Positions 1-8,846 of a stretch of DNA of 64,000 nt are shown in pieces. Numbering within the stretch: position 1 is the first letter of the stretch; every line of letters begins with the position of its first letter. The translations under genes were made by a program, and so were the position numbers. Origin of the DNA: Pseudomonas taiwanensis (GTDB lineage Bacteria; Pseudomonadota; Gammaproteobacteria; Pseudomonadales; Pseudomonadaceae); assembly GCF_013393345.1 (NCBI RefSeq), contig NZ_QJRF01000045.1, positions 117,008 to 181,007 on the forward strand. Direction: 5' to 3'. The notes under the pieces are model-generated. The model worked only from the letters and a program-made list of their open reading frames with translations, was not told the DNA's origin and did no database searches.

Positions 1-10
1 CTTTTTACTT

Positions 11-40
11 TTGGTTAACACCAATCTATCAGTTAACAGA
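11..40. promoter_or_regulatory. GTTAAC-containing operator-like sequence at left edge
   Basis: The sequence TTGGTTAACACCAA (11-24) is close to a palindrome, and a second GTTAAC lies at 32-37. The same TTGGTTAAC word occurs upstream of the BCCT gene at 1897-1905. The gene this site would control lies outside the window or is the BCCT operon. The operator role is inference. Confidence 0.3.
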
Positions 41-67
41 TCGGGCAAAATTTTTTGGCCGAAGGCC

Positions 68-148
68 GTAGGTTGCGGCTGAGCGAAGCGAAGCCCAACA
101 GCCTAGCTCAGCATCGCGTTGGGCTTCGCAGAGCTCAGCCCAACCTAC
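68..148. repeat. REP-like inverted repeat (GTAGGTTG family)
   Basis: GTAGGTTG at the left end is answered by CAACCTAC at the right end, with internal complementary GAAGCCCAAC and GTTGGGCTTC blocks. The same family recurs at 46.4-46.6 kb and 57.5-57.8 kb. It lies directly downstream of the BCCT gene and may act as a transcript-end hairpin. Confidence 0.7.
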
Positions 149-190
149 AAGAGCACCACCCTGCACGTCCGTGTGCAGGTACAACTCAAC

Positions 191-1804
191 TCATTGCGCG
201 GTAGCAGGTTTCAGGCGCACGCCCTCTTCCGCTTTCGGCGGCTCGACGCTCTCGTCCAGAGCGCGGCGCACCGCTTCTTCCTCGATCAGGTGGGCCGGCA
301 TGCTGCCGTAGTCCTCAACCATCCACTTGAAGAAACCGTAGATCTTGGTCAGCAGGATCACCAGGAACGGAATCGCGGTGAGCACCACAGCGGTCTTCAT
401 GGTGGACAGCGACGCCTTGGCGAACAGCATGGCCAGCGGGATCAGGGTCAGCATCACGCACCAGAACAGGCGATGGGTCGGCGTCGGGTCCTGGCCTTCT
501 TTCAGGTTGCGGGTGCTGGTGGCTGCCACCGCGTAGGCCGCCGCGTCCATGTGGGAGGCGCAGAACACCGCCATGATGAACAGGTACACCGCCAGGAACA
601 CTTTGCCGAAGGGCAGCGAGGTCAGGAGCATTTCCACGGCGGTCTCACCGCCCTGCTCGCTGAGGATACGCGGCACGTCGATGGCGCCGGTGATGAACTG
701 ATGCATGCTGTAGCTTTCCAGCGCACCGAAGAAGAACCAGCAGCCCAGGCTACCGCCGAGCAGCAGTGCGGCGACCACTTCCTTGATCTTGCGGCCCTTG
801 GATACGCGGGTGACGAACATCGCCACGCCCGGCGCGTAGGACACCCACCACAGCCAGTAGAACACCGTCCAGTTGCGGGTGAAGGCACCGTCGCCCGCCG
901 GGTCGGTGAACAGGCTCATGTGCACGTAGTTCTGGATCATCAGGCCGATGGCATTGGCGGTGTTGTTCAGGGTGAACTGGGTCGGGCCGACCAGGAACAC
1001 CACGCCAGCGAAGGCCAGGGCACCCACACAAACCATCTTCGACAGGCGCTGCATGCCGCCGTCGATGCCGATGTAGGAACTCAGGGAGAAGATCACCGCC
1101 ACGGCGCCGATCACCACCAGCTGGGTGACGAAGGTATCCGGGATGCCGGTGAGACCGGACAGGCCACGGGTCAGGGTGGAGGCCGTGAGCGCCAGGGACA
1201 CGGTCAGCGCGCCAAACATGGTGAGCAGGAAGATCAGGTCAACCAGACGGCCCACTGGACCATTGGCGCGGAAGCCGGTGACCGCCTCGATGATCGAAGC
1301 CAGACCCAGGCCACTCTTCTTGCGCACGTGGAAGTGATAGGCGAGCGCCAGCGACGACAGCGCATAGAGCGACCAGGCGCTGATACCCCAGTGGAAGAAG
1401 GAATAGCTGACGCTGAAGTCCAGCGCTTCTCGGCTTCCGGGAGCGATGTTCAGGCCGGGCGTCTGGTAGTAGTAGGCCCACTCCATCACGCCCCAGTAGA
1501 GGGTGGACGAGCCCATGCCGGCGCAGATGAACATGAACACCCAGGTCATGTTCGAGTACTCCGGCTTGCCATTGCCAAGACGGATGTTGCCGTACTTGCT
1601 GAACGCCAGGTACAGCACGGCCAGGGCGGTGCCGAACACGAACAGTTGGACGGTGGTGCCGAAGGTACGGGTGGAAATCTCGAAGAGTCGGTTGGCCATG
1701 GCCTCCGACTCGGCAGGGAACGCAGCAAGGCCGATCACGGTCAGCGCCACGGCGATCAGGCTCGCCGTGATCAAGAACATGTCTTTCTTATTGTTGTTGG
1801 ACAT
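191..1804 (-). CDS. BCCT family transporter (betaine/carnitine/choline type)
   Basis: A 537-residue integral membrane protein with about twelve hydrophobic segments. It has the BCCT signatures: [14 protein letters not shown] near residue 90, HWGISAW near 140, and the Trp-rich stretch [10 protein letters not shown] followed by [15 protein letters not shown] proteins import quaternary ammonium compounds or related zwitterions by sodium or proton symport or by exchange; the substrate here cannot be read from sequence. The ATG at 1804 was chosen over an upstream in-frame start because AGGAGA sits about six bases before it. It lies downstream of a tartrate/malate-type dehydrogenase on the same strand, but a hairpin and a repeated GTTAAC motif between them suggest its own promoter. 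Confidence 0.9.
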   Translation of the reverse strand: MSNNNKKDMFLITASLIAVALTVIGLAAFPAESEAMANRLFEISTRTFGTTVQLFVFGTALAVLYLAFSKYGNIRLGNGKPEYSNMTWVFMFICAGMGSSTLYWGVMEWAYYYQTPGLNIAPGSREALDFSVSYSFFHWGISAWSLYALSSLALAYHFHVRKKSGLGLASIIEAVTGFRANGPVGRLVDLIFLLTMFGALTVSLALTASTLTRGLSGLTGIPDTFVTQLVVIGAVAVIFSLSSYIGIDGGMQRLSKMVCVGALAFAGVVFLVGPTQFTLNNTANAIGLMIQNYVHMSLFTDPAGDGAFTRNWTVFYWLWWVSYAPGVAMFVTRVSKGRKIKEVVAALLLGGSLGCWFFFGALESYSMHQFITGAIDVPRILSEQGGETAVEMLLTSLPFGKVFLAVYLFIMAVFCASHMDAAAYAVAATSTRNLKEGQDPTPTHRLFWCVMLTLIPLAMLFAKASLSTMKTAVVLTAIPFLVILLTKIYGFFKWMVEDYGSMPAHLIEEEAVRRALDESVEPPKAEEGVRLKPATAQ

Positions 1805-1870
1805 CGATGTCTCCTGGAACTGGATAACCCGGCACCCCATCAGGCAAGGGGCCACCGGACTACGTTATTT

Positions 1871-1906
1871 GTTAATCATTGGTTTACGTTAATCCATTGG
1901 TTAACA
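1871..1906 (-). promoter_or_regulatory. Direct repeats ATTGGTTTAC / ATTGGTTAAC upstream of BCCT gene
   Basis: ATTGGTTTAC (1878-1887) and ATTGGTTAAC (1896-1905) are 18 bp apart, with further GTTAAT words nearby. They lie 70-100 bp upstream of the transporter start, and the same word occurs at 11-19. A regulator-binding site is inferred; no regulator is assigned. Confidence 0.35.
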
Positions 1907-1980
1907 GCTTGTCCGAAATATGCCTTCAACGCAACTCCTGTCGGACAATTTGCAGGCCGTCTGTCACCTGCAGAAACGCG

Positions 1981-2010
1981 CCGGCCGCCTCGTTCTCACG
2001 GGGCGGCCGG
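1981..2010 (-). terminator. GC-rich hairpin after the dehydrogenase gene
   Basis: CCGGCCGCC and GGCGGCCGG form a nine-base-pair stem just past the dehydrogenase stop codon. There is no clear T-run, so it may be a weak terminator or an mRNA-stabilising stem between the two genes. Confidence 0.4.
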
Positions 2011-2017
2011 ATAAGTC

Positions 2018-3097
2018 TCACAGTGCGTCAGCGATGGCCTTCCCCACTTCCTGGGTCGAAGCCTTGCCGCCGAGGTCTGGGGTCACAGGACCTTCGGCGA
2101 TCACCTGTTCGATGGCCTGCAGGATGCCGTCGTGGGCCGCCTTGTAGCGCTCGTCGCCGTTGCCGAGGAAGTCCAGCATCAGCGCGCCGGACCAGATCAT
2201 GGCGATGGGGTTGGCGATGTTGCGGCCGTAGATATCCGGGGCCGAACCGTGCACCGGCTCGAACAGCGACGGGAAGTTGCGCTCCGGATTGAGGTTGGCC
2301 GAAGGCGCGATGCCGATCGTGCCGGCACAGGCCGGGCCGAGGTCGGAGAGGATGTCGCCGAACAGGTTGGAGGCCACCACCACGTCGAAGCGATCCGGCT
2401 GCAGCACGAAGCGTGCGCAGAGGATGTCGATGTGCTGCTTGTCCCACTTGATCTCCGGGTACTTCGCAGCCATCGCGGCCACCCGCTCGTCCCAGTAGGG
2501 CATGCTCACCGCCATGCCGTTGGACTTGGTGGCAGCGGTCAGCTGCTTGCGTTCACGGGTCTGGGCCAGGTCGAACGCGTACTTGAGGATGCGGTCGACG
2601 CCGCGACGGGTGAACACCGACTCCTGCAGCACAAACTCGTGCTCGGTGCCTTCGAACATGCGGCCACCCAGGGAGGAGTACTCGCCCTCGGTGTTCTCGC
2701 GGATCACCACGAAGTCGATATCGCCGGGCTCACGGCCGGCCAGCGGGCACGGCACGCCGGGGAACAGTCGCACCGGACGGATGTTCACGTACTGGTCGAA
2801 GTCGCGGCGGAACTTCAGCAGCGAGCCCCAGAGGGAGATGTGGTCGGGCACCTTGTCCGGCCAGCCCACTGCGCCGAAATAGAGCGCATCGAAGCCCTTG
2901 AGCTGCTCGAACCAGTCGTCCGGCATCATCTTGCCGTGCTGCAGGTAGTAGTCGCAGCTGGCCCATTCGATGGTCTCGAAGGAAAGGTCCAGGCCCCACT
3001 TGCGGGCCGCCGCTTCGACGACCCGCAGGCCTTCGGGGAGAACTTCGTTGCCGATGCCGTCGCCGGGAATGGCGGCGATCTTGAATGTCTTGTTCAT
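2018..3097 (-). CDS. Tartrate dehydrogenase/decarboxylase-type isocitrate/isopropylmalate-family enzyme (TtuC/DmlA-like)
   Basis: A 359-residue decarboxylating dehydrogenase of the isocitrate/isopropylmalate family, the usual length for TtuC/DmlA. Visible signatures are IPGDGIGNEV at the N terminus, the active-site IRENTEGEYSS block, the cofactor-site motif VHGSAPDIYG, and metal-binding Asp residues in ASNLFGDILSDL. The family oxidises tartrate or D-malate with NAD and a divalent metal. The ATG at 3097 gives the expected start, MNKTFKIAAIPGDG; the longer open frame lacks family similarity. It is divergent from a LysR gene, as dmlA and dmlR are in E. coli. The choice between D-malate and tartrate is open. 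Confidence 0.88.
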   Translation of the reverse strand: MNKTFKIAAIPGDGIGNEVLPEGLRVVEAAARKWGLDLSFETIEWASCDYYLQHGKMMPDDWFEQLKGFDALYFGAVGWPDKVPDHISLWGSLLKFRRDFDQYVNIRPVRLFPGVPCPLAGREPGDIDFVVIRENTEGEYSSLGGRMFEGTEHEFVLQESVFTRRGVDRILKYAFDLAQTRERKQLTAATKSNGMAVSMPYWDERVAAMAAKYPEIKWDKQHIDILCARFVLQPDRFDVVVASNLFGDILSDLGPACAGTIGIAPSANLNPERNFPSLFEPVHGSAPDIYGRNIANPIAMIWSGALMLDFLGNGDERYKAAHDGILQAIEQVIAEGPVTPDLGGKASTQEVGKAIADAL

Positions 3098-3207
3098 GCT
3101 GGTCGTGCCCTTGGTGAAGGCGCCCTGTTCAGGCGGGGTGACGACCATGCTATAAGGACTCGCAACAAAGATAATCCAGCACTTCATTGATAGATAAGAC
3201 ACGAATC

Positions 3208-4116
3208 GTGAATAGTCTGCCGAACCTGGAGGACCTCCGCGTCTTCGTCCTCGTCGCCCGCCGCTCCAGCTTCGCCGCCGTCGCCAGCGAGATGGGCACC
3301 TCCCCCGCCTTCGTCAGCAAGCGCATCCGCTTACTGGAGGAAAGCCTTGGCGTGCGCCTGCTGCACCGCACCACTCGGCGCGTGGCGGTGAGCGAGGACG
3401 GCGAGCGTGTCTACCGCTGGGCGCAAACCATCTTCGAGGCGGTGGAGCGCATGACCGACGAAGTCTCCGAGCTGCATCAGGAGCCACGTGGGCAGCTGCG
3501 CATCGTCAGCAGCTTCGGCCTGGGCCGACGCCTGGTGGCACCAGCGTTGTCGGCGCTGTCGGAGCGTTATCCCGCGCTGGACATTCGCCTGGACCTGTTC
3601 GACCGGCTGGTGGACCTGATCGACGAAGGGTTCGACCTGGACATCCGCATCGGCGACAACATCGCCCCCAACCTGATCGCCAAGCCGCTGGCCGAAAACA
3701 GCCGGATTCTCTGTGCCTCCCCTTCCTATCTCGCGCGCCATGGCGTGCCAGGAAGCCTGGCGGAACTGGCCGGCCACGACTGCCTGGTAATCAAGGAACG
3801 CGATCACCCCTTCGGCCTCTGGCGCCTGCGCGGGCCGTCCGGCGAGGAAAACGTGAAGGTCACCGGGCCGCTCTCCGCCAATCACGGCGAGATCGTCCAC
3901 CAGTGGGCGGTGGACGGACGTGGCATTGCCCTGCGCTCCTGGTGGGACGTCAGCGACAGCCTGGAATGCGGCCGCCTTGTGCATGTCCTGCCCGAGTATC
4001 GGCAGCCGGCGAACATCTGGGCGGTGTACGCCGCACCCCTTGCCACCTCGGCCAAGATCCGCGTGACGGTGGAGTTCTTCCGCCAGTACTTCCAGGAGCA
4101 CCAGGGCCTTTCGTAG
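3208..4116 (+). CDS. LysR-family regulator divergent from the tartrate/malate dehydrogenase (DmlR/TtuA-like)
   Basis: About 302 residues with an N-terminal winged helix-turn-helix (SSFAAVASEMGTSPAFVSKR) and a LysR substrate-binding domain. The divergent position suggests it controls the dehydrogenase and perhaps the BCCT gene in response to a hydroxy acid. The start is uncertain: GTG at 3208 gives VNSLPNLEDLRVF, the usual LysR beginning, while an in-frame TTG at 3187 would add seven residues. Neither has a strong ribosome-binding site. The roughly 110-bp intergenic region must hold both promoters. Confidence 0.87.
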   Translation: MNSLPNLEDLRVFVLVARRSSFAAVASEMGTSPAFVSKRIRLLEESLGVRLLHRTTRRVAVSEDGERVYRWAQTIFEAVERMTDEVSELHQEPRGQLRIVSSFGLGRRLVAPALSALSERYPALDIRLDLFDRLVDLIDEGFDLDIRIGDNIAPNLIAKPLAENSRILCASPSYLARHGVPGSLAELAGHDCLVIKERDHPFGLWRLRGPSGEENVKVTGPLSANHGEIVHQWAVDGRGIALRSWWDVSDSLECGRLVHVLPEYRQPANIWAVYAAPLATSAKIRVTVEFFRQYFQEHQGLS

Positions 4117-4221
4117 GGTGGGTCACGCCCATCGCGAATGAATTCGCTCCCACAGATAGATCCACCAGCGAGGATGACCGGGGCAGCGAGTGGTGGATGT
4201 GAAGAGCGACATCCACCCTAC
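4113..4221. repeat. Inverted repeat (GTAGGGTGG family) with embedded REP half
   Basis: GTAGGGTGG begins and CCACCCTAC ends the element, with GCGAATGAATTCGCTCCCAC embedded. A sister element with the same ends is at 59989-60073. It starts at the end of the LysR gene. Confidence 0.6.
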
Positions 4222-4295
4222 ACAAGCCTTGCTTGACCCTGAAGTAACTACAGGGTGTTCACTGCGATCACTTGTCCTCCGCAGGAACACTCGCC

Positions 4296-4631
4296 ATGAA
4301 AACCGAACTGCGCATCGCCATCGACCAGGCCTTCCAGCAGGCAAATCAAGCCCTTGCAGCCCATGAACCGGATCGCGCCTGGCCCTGGCTCGAACGCGTG
4401 CACATCCTCACGCAACGGCTGGCGTTGGCGCACACCAGTAGTCACTGGCTGATGCTGCGCGCCGGCTGGCAACAAGGGGATTACCGGGAGGTGCTCGGTC
4501 AGGCCCTGCGCATGCCGGCCGCCCTGCTCTTCTCGCGAATCTGGGTTCCGTTCGGCAACACCGGCCGAGCCCGCGTGAGTGCCTTCAAGCCGATGCCCAT
4601 GGCCGAAGAGCTGCGCCAACTCCTCGGCTGA
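4296..4631 (+). CDS. DUF3703 family protein
   Basis: A small soluble protein of 111 residues resembling the DUF3703 family, which has no assigned function. It is helix-rich, with the pattern AWPWLERVHILTQ near the N terminus and GNTGRARVSAFKPMP near the C terminus. The ATG at 4296 was preferred to the upstream TTG because it gives the usual family start, MKTELR. It is convergent with the downstream histidine kinase, with four bases between the stop codons. Confidence 0.7.
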   Translation: MKTELRIAIDQAFQQANQALAAHEPDRAWPWLERVHILTQRLALAHTSSHWLMLRAGWQQGDYREVLGQALRMPAALLFSRIWVPFGNTGRARVSAFKPMPMAEELRQLLG

Positions 4632-4635
4632 TGGG

Positions 4636-6093
4636 TCAGGCGGCGCGCTCCGCCACCTTGAAGCTGAGGCACACGCTGGTTCCTTCGTTTTCGCGACTGG
4701 TCAGGCTGGCCTTGCCGCCGAATCGCTCCATGATCTGCTTGACCATGATGAGGCCAATGCCAAGACCGCCCTGCTTGGTGGTGTAGAAGGACTTGAAGGC
4801 CATCATCTCCTGCTGCCGCGACATACCCTTGCCGGTGTCCCTGATCGTCAGGTGCAGCCACTGCCCGCCGTTATCGGACGCCGCCGTGATGCTGAGGCAC
4901 CCGCCACCCGGCATTGCCTCGATGGCATTGGCGATCACGCTGTTGAGCACCTGGGCCAGCAGGAGTTGATGGCTGACTACCAGCGGCGTAGCGGTGTCGC
5001 TGCACTCGACCTGTATCTGCGACCTGGACAACTGCTGGTCGAAGTTGCCCAGGGTCGCGTGCACCGCTTCCATCGGGTCCACCTGCTCCGAGTCCCCCTG
5101 CAGGGGACGCAGGCACAGCAGCAGATCGCGTACCCAGGCAGACATGCGGTCGACCTGGGTGATGATGTCGTCGACGCATTTGCGGGCCGGCGGCCCTTCC
5201 ATTTCCTGGGCCAGCTCGGCGCTGGAGCGAATCGACGCCAGCGGGTTGCGCAGGCTGTGAGCCACCGCTGACGACATTTCCCCGAGCCCCACGTAGGTAC
5301 TGTTGGCCACCAGTTGTGCCTGCTGCGCAGCCAACAGCAGGGAGGCGCGCCGCACGATCCAGTACAGCCCGAAGTACATCAGCAGGCCGCCGATGACGGT
5401 GGCCAGCCAGATCATCCGATAGCCACGGTTGACGCGATCGATCAGGTCCACCGGCTCCTTGTAGATTTCCACCATGGCCTTCACCTCGCCATTGGCGTCG
5501 GTGAGCGGGATGTAGTTCTCGATGAAGAACATCTTCGGCGGACGCAGGAACTTCTGCTCCACCCGGCCTTCCTCAACATCCTGGTACTCGGCGGAAATGC
5601 GCCCGCCCGACTCGAAAGCCTCATCCAGCGCATCGTCGTCCTCGATGCGCTGTCCCACCAGATCAGGGTTGGTGGACCAGATCACCGTACGATCAGGGGA
5701 GAAGATGGTGGCCAGGAGCGAATCCGGCACATGGGACAGGTGATCGAGGAATTCCGAGCGGGCGCGCTCGCGATTCTTCGCGGTGCCATTGGTGAGCATG
5801 CCGTAGTGATGGGGCACCAGCACATCACCCATTTCCATGCCCTCCAAACCGTGGTGGCGCATCTCGCCAAGCGCCAGGGTCTGGATGAATTGCGCCGAGA
5901 GCATGGCGTCGCGCTCCAGGCTCTCGCTCACGAGGAACCGTGTTGAAACGGTACCGATACCAATGGCCACCGTACCGATGATCAGCAGGCTGACCAGCGA
6001 GAACCAACGCAGGAGATTGAACTGCCCCTGCGGCGCAACCGCCTCGCTCCCCGCTCCCCAAAACCGCCTTCCCAGCATTGCCGCCACGTCCAT
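4636..6093 (-). CDS. Orphan membrane sensor histidine kinase
   Basis: A 485-residue protein with TM helix one at about 29-50, a periplasmic sensor domain of about 175 residues, TM helix two near 228-246, a dimerisation/phosphoacceptor helix with His in SAVAHSLRNPLASIRSS (about residue 280), and an HATPase domain with N box NAIEAMPGG and G boxes DTGKGM and GLGIGL. No response-regulator gene is adjacent, so its partner is encoded elsewhere. The periplasmic part looks like a single Cache-type fold, but I cannot name a ligand. An ATG at 6078 is an alternative start. Confidence 0.85.
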   Translation of the reverse strand: MDVAAMLGRRFWGAGSEAVAPQGQFNLLRWFSLVSLLIIGTVAIGIGTVSTRFLVSESLERDAMLSAQFIQTLALGEMRHHGLEGMEMGDVLVPHHYGMLTNGTAKNRERARSEFLDHLSHVPDSLLATIFSPDRTVIWSTNPDLVGQRIEDDDALDEAFESGGRISAEYQDVEEGRVEQKFLRPPKMFFIENYIPLTDANGEVKAMVEIYKEPVDLIDRVNRGYRMIWLATVIGGLLMYFGLYWIVRRASLLLAAQQAQLVANSTYVGLGEMSSAVAHSLRNPLASIRSSAELAQEMEGPPARKCVDDIITQVDRMSAWVRDLLLCLRPLQGDSEQVDPMEAVHATLGNFDQQLSRSQIQVECSDTATPLVVSHQLLLAQVLNSVIANAIEAMPGGGCLSITAASDNGGQWLHLTIRDTGKGMSRQQEMMAFKSFYTTKQGGLGIGLIMVKQIMERFGGKASLTSRENEGTSVCLSFKVAERAA

Positions 6094-6614
6094 CTGGAGT
6101 CCCCCAACTCGGATACTCCAGACTTATAGCAGCCTCGAGCAATGCCGTTGAGTCCAGGCGCGACTCGTTGGCGTGCAAAGCGGCAGTACCGGCGGATTGC
6201 TGAAGCGCGGGTTGTCGAAATAGAACACGTTGGGCGCCAGCAGGTGGACGATATCGGTGGATGCACCGCCCTCCCAGACACGCGAAAATGGGGCATTCGT
6301 CCCTGCACGGCTGAGTGCGACCGTCCTGCCACGCCGCCCCGACTGATCCGACCCGCGGTCGGAATTCGAGAACCAAGTGCAGAGCTGACTGGTATGCAAA
6401 TGCAGCGTTCCGTGCATTTCACGGGGTCTCGGACAAATGGCGTTACATCAACCCCATTTCCTCGACGGAAAGCCGACGCACTTTTTCTGACATGGACTAC
6501 TGTGAAACTGTCCCCTTGCAGAGGACAACTGAAGTCGCCACGGTCGCCACCTCCCCCCGTAAGTTGACCGCACCGTGGCGGCCTTTTTTTGTCCGGATTA
6601 AGTCCCCGCGCGAT
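6094..6614. other. 520-bp region without a supported gene
   Basis: Several open frames of 70-170 codons cross this gap on both strands, but none has a convincing ribosome-binding site or recognisable family. One minus-strand frame (6124-6417) reads APNVFYFDNPRFSNPP in its middle, which could be a relic of a protein. The right end holds a strong plus-strand hairpin with a T-run. Confidence 0.5.
6534..6590 (+). terminator. Terminator-like hairpin with seven-T run and no assigned upstream gene
   Basis: GTCGCCACGGT (6534-6544) pairs with ACCGTGGCGGC (6572-6582, one G-U), followed by seven T. The loop is long, about 27 bases. It points rightward, but the nearest plus-strand gene upstream ends at 4631, so it may end a small RNA that starts in the preceding 100-200 bases. 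Confidence 0.5.
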
Positions 6615-7436
6615 TTAGCGCTTCACCGCCTGCAAGGTGTAGCTCAGCGGCAATCGCCAGCGATCCCGCGCCAACCGCCACTCCCCTGCCCCATCCACCA
6701 CCATCTGCCCGGGCAGCGCTTCCCAGGGCAGGCTGTCGTGCTCCTCCAGCGCTGTGAGCTGCAGGCCATGGCGCAGCAGCGCGGAAATGATCTCCCCGAG
6801 GCCATGATTCCACTCGTAAGTGCGGGTCGCCGTTAGCCTGGTTTCAGTTTCCACGTAGGTGCTGTCGTCATCCCACTCGGTCGGTTCAGCGCGCTCGAAA
6901 TAGGGGTATTCGATCACCAGCCCGTCTTCCCGTTCCTCGCTCACGGCCCAGAGCATCGGATGCCCCTCGCGGATGAACAGGCGGCCGCCCGGCTTGAGCA
7001 GGGCAGCCACCACGCGCGCCCAGTCGTCGATGCGCGGCAACCAGTTGAGCGCGCCGATGCTGGTGTAGACGAGGTCGAACGTCCCTGCTGGTAGCGCCTT
7101 GTCGGCGTCATAGACCTCGGACTCGACGAAGCCGATTTCAACATTGCAGCGCCGCGCCAGAGCACGCGCCTGCAGGAGGGAGGCTGGAGAGAAATCGAGT
7201 CCGGTCATCCGTGCGCCGAGTCGCGCGAGGGACAACGTGTCTGTGCCGATGTGACATTGCAGATGCACGCCACGCAGTCCGGCGATATTGCCCAACCGGG
7301 GCAGGTCGAAACGCACCACCTCCGAAAGGCGTTGCGGGTCGTTGAGGAAAGCGTCGACGCCGTAGTCGGGCGAAGCCGCGTGCGCGGGCGCGCGCTCGTC
7401 CCAGTTGGCCTTATTGAGCTGCAGGTAATCCGTCAT
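6615..7436 (-). CDS. Class I SAM-dependent methyltransferase
   Basis: A 273-residue cytosolic protein. The N-terminal YLQLNKANWDERAPAHA block and the SAM-binding motif GVHLQCHIGTDTLSLARLGA (about residues 54-75), followed by TGLDFS, match the methyltransferase fold used by small-molecule methylases. Later blocks FDLVYTSIGALNWLP and LKPGGRLFIREGHP are the usual motifs II and III. The substrate is unknown. It is a single gene transcribed away from the divergent ohr gene. Confidence 0.88.
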   Translation of the reverse strand: MTDYLQLNKANWDERAPAHAASPDYGVDAFLNDPQRLSEVVRFDLPRLGNIAGLRGVHLQCHIGTDTLSLARLGARMTGLDFSPASLLQARALARRCNVEIGFVESEVYDADKALPAGTFDLVYTSIGALNWLPRIDDWARVVAALLKPGGRLFIREGHPMLWAVSEEREDGLVIEYPYFERAEPTEWDDDSTYVETETRLTATRTYEWNHGLGEIISALLRHGLQLTALEEHDSLPWEALPGQMVVDGAGEWRLARDRWRLPLSYTLQAVKR

Positions 7437-7677
7437 GGGGTGGAGCTCCTGTCATCCCGCGAAAGCGAAGAAGGTATCCCCCGCCCGCAATTCACGTCCA
7501 TTCGTCGTGCGCCATCGACGCAACGACCGTCCATCCGGAACCACCCCGGATGCCCATTGACGACGTGTCCATTCGGGTGCAATATTTTTACATCGTATCC
7601 GATTTGATCGGTTGCGACTAACAATTGAAACACCCCCGGTAATTGATGACGCGAAGCACACCCCGAGGAAAATTCCC

Positions 7678-8136
7678 ATGAGCAAGATCGAAAAAGTACT
7701 GTTCACCGGCAAGACCCACACCACCGTCGCCCACCGTGAAGGCGCTGCACGCAGCGATCACGGTCGTCTGGACATCAAACTCTCTGCCCTCCGCGGCGGC
7801 AGCGCGGATTCGGGCATCCAGTTCGAAGCCACCCAGCCCCATCCCACTGCGGAGCAACTGTTTGCAGGTGCCTGGTCGGCCTGCTACATCGCCGCCATCG
7901 GCCTGGTGGCCCAGCAGCGTAAAGTGGAACTGCCAAAAGACCTGGCAGTGGAGATCGAGGTGGACCTGGGCATGACCGGCAACGCCTACTTCATCCAGGC
8001 GCGCTTCAACGTCACCGCTCCGGGCCTGCCGTACGAAGTCGCCGAGGCCATCGCCAAGGAAGCACACGAGATCTGCCCGTACTCCAAGGCCACCCACGGC
8101 AATATCGATGTCGCACTGAATGTGGTCGTGGATTGA
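7678..8136 (+). CDS. ohr: Organic hydroperoxide resistance protein, Ohr subfamily of OsmC
   Basis: A 152-residue thiol peroxidase subunit that reduces organic and fatty-acid hydroperoxides, acting as a homodimer with lipoyl-protein reductant. The two redox cysteines are visible: Cys69 in WSACYIAA and Cys133 in ICPYSKAT, and the N-terminal KVLFTGKTHT block fits Ohr. The start at 7678 has AGGA about nine bases upstream and the family N terminus MSKIEKVL; an in-frame start at 7612 would add an unrelated 22-residue leader. No MarR-type ohrR lies alongside, which is unusual but not unique. A strong terminator follows. Confidence 0.95.
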   Translation: MSKIEKVLFTGKTHTTVAHREGAARSDHGRLDIKLSALRGGSADSGIQFEATQPHPTAEQLFAGAWSACYIAAIGLVAQQRKVELPKDLAVEIEVDLGMTGNAYFIQARFNVTAPGLPYEVAEAIAKEAHEICPYSKATHGNIDVALNVVVD

Positions 8137-8160
8137 TTGACCTTTAGCCCGCGCAAAAAG

Positions 8161-8192
8161 AAACGCCCCGGCCTTAAAGCCGGGGCGTTTTC
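8161..8192 (+). terminator. Rho-independent terminator of ohr
   Basis: CGCCCCGGC and GCCGGGGCG form a nine-base-pair stem around TTAAA, followed by TTTT, 25 bases after the ohr stop codon. Confidence 0.9.
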
Positions 8193-8231
8193 AATGGTGG
8201 CTTCTAACGCGCGTCGTCCACCATGCTCCCC

Positions 8232-8256
8232 TGTAGGAGCGAGCTCTGCTCTCGAA
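8232..8256. repeat. REP-like sequence (GTAGGAGCGAGC family)
   Basis: GTAGGAGCGAGCTCTGCTCTC resembles the GCGAGCTTGCTCGC palindromes common between Pseudomonas genes; a sister copy is at 61145-61167. It lies between two convergent genes. Confidence 0.5.
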
Positions 8257-8278
8257 CAGCTCGAGCCCTGTCCGTGGC

Positions 8279-8788
8279 TCAGTTGGCCTCCGCTGCCTCG
8301 AAAATCGAGAGAAGATCACGCAACGTACTGTCCAGGTAATGCCCCGCCCGGTAGTCCGGCTTCATCGCCTCACCACCGGCAATGACTTCCTGGGGCTTTT
8401 CGACGAAGCGGCCGACCAACCGGAACTCGGCATCCAGCACCGCCACCAGGGGAATCGGGACGCGGTCGAGTTCCAGACGTTGGAGCAGATCGTCTTCGGC
8501 ACGGCCCTTGGTGATGACGGACAGGTCGACGTTCGGCTGGACGCGTTGCAGGTAGTCCATGACCGTGACGTTGATCTGGCAATCCGGACACCACATTTCG
8601 CCAGCCACCAAGAGGTGGTAGCGGCCCTGGATGGCTCGCAGCCGCTGCACAGTCACGTCGCTGATGACGCCTGGATTGGCAAGTTTGCGCTGCACGGTCT
8701 GCACCGCTGCGATTTCCGTCGGCAGTCCGTGGCCGACGAACGCTTCGAAGCGCTCACCAATGGAGAAGAGTTCTTCGTAGGAGGCCAT
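8279..8788 (-). CDS. Thioredoxin family protein with CPDC active site
   Basis: A 169-residue cytosolic thioredoxin-fold protein. The active site is Cys67-Pro-Asp-Cys70 in GEMWCPDCQINV; the cis-proline region is LDRVPIPLVAVLD. An N-terminal extension of about 50 residues precedes the fold. It probably acts as a general thiol reductase. The ATG at 8788 gives MASYEELFSIGERF; the longer open frame runs back into the next gene and is spurious. It lies downstream of the VF530 gene on the same strand, about 58 bp apart, so the two may be cotranscribed. Confidence 0.85.
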   Translation of the reverse strand: MASYEELFSIGERFEAFVGHGLPTEIAAVQTVQRKLANPGVISDVTVQRLRAIQGRYHLLVAGEMWCPDCQINVTVMDYLQRVQPNVDLSVITKGRAEDDLLQRLELDRVPIPLVAVLDAEFRLVGRFVEKPQEVIAGGEAMKPDYRAGHYLDSTLRDLLSIFEAAEAN

Positions 8789-8846
8789 GGAGGGTTCCTC
8801 GATCAAGGGGATGAAAGTGGCACCGGATCGGCGATGGCGGGCCGCG

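Noticed and set aside
119..2014. 631-codon plus-strand frame antisense to the BCCT gene
   Set aside because: Rich in His, Gln and Glu with no family resemblance; it is the shadow of a high-GC minus-strand gene with clear BCCT motifs.
6124..6417. Minus-strand frame of 97 codons in the intergenic gap
   Set aside because: A short plausible-looking segment but no ribosome-binding site or family; kept only as part of the gap note.
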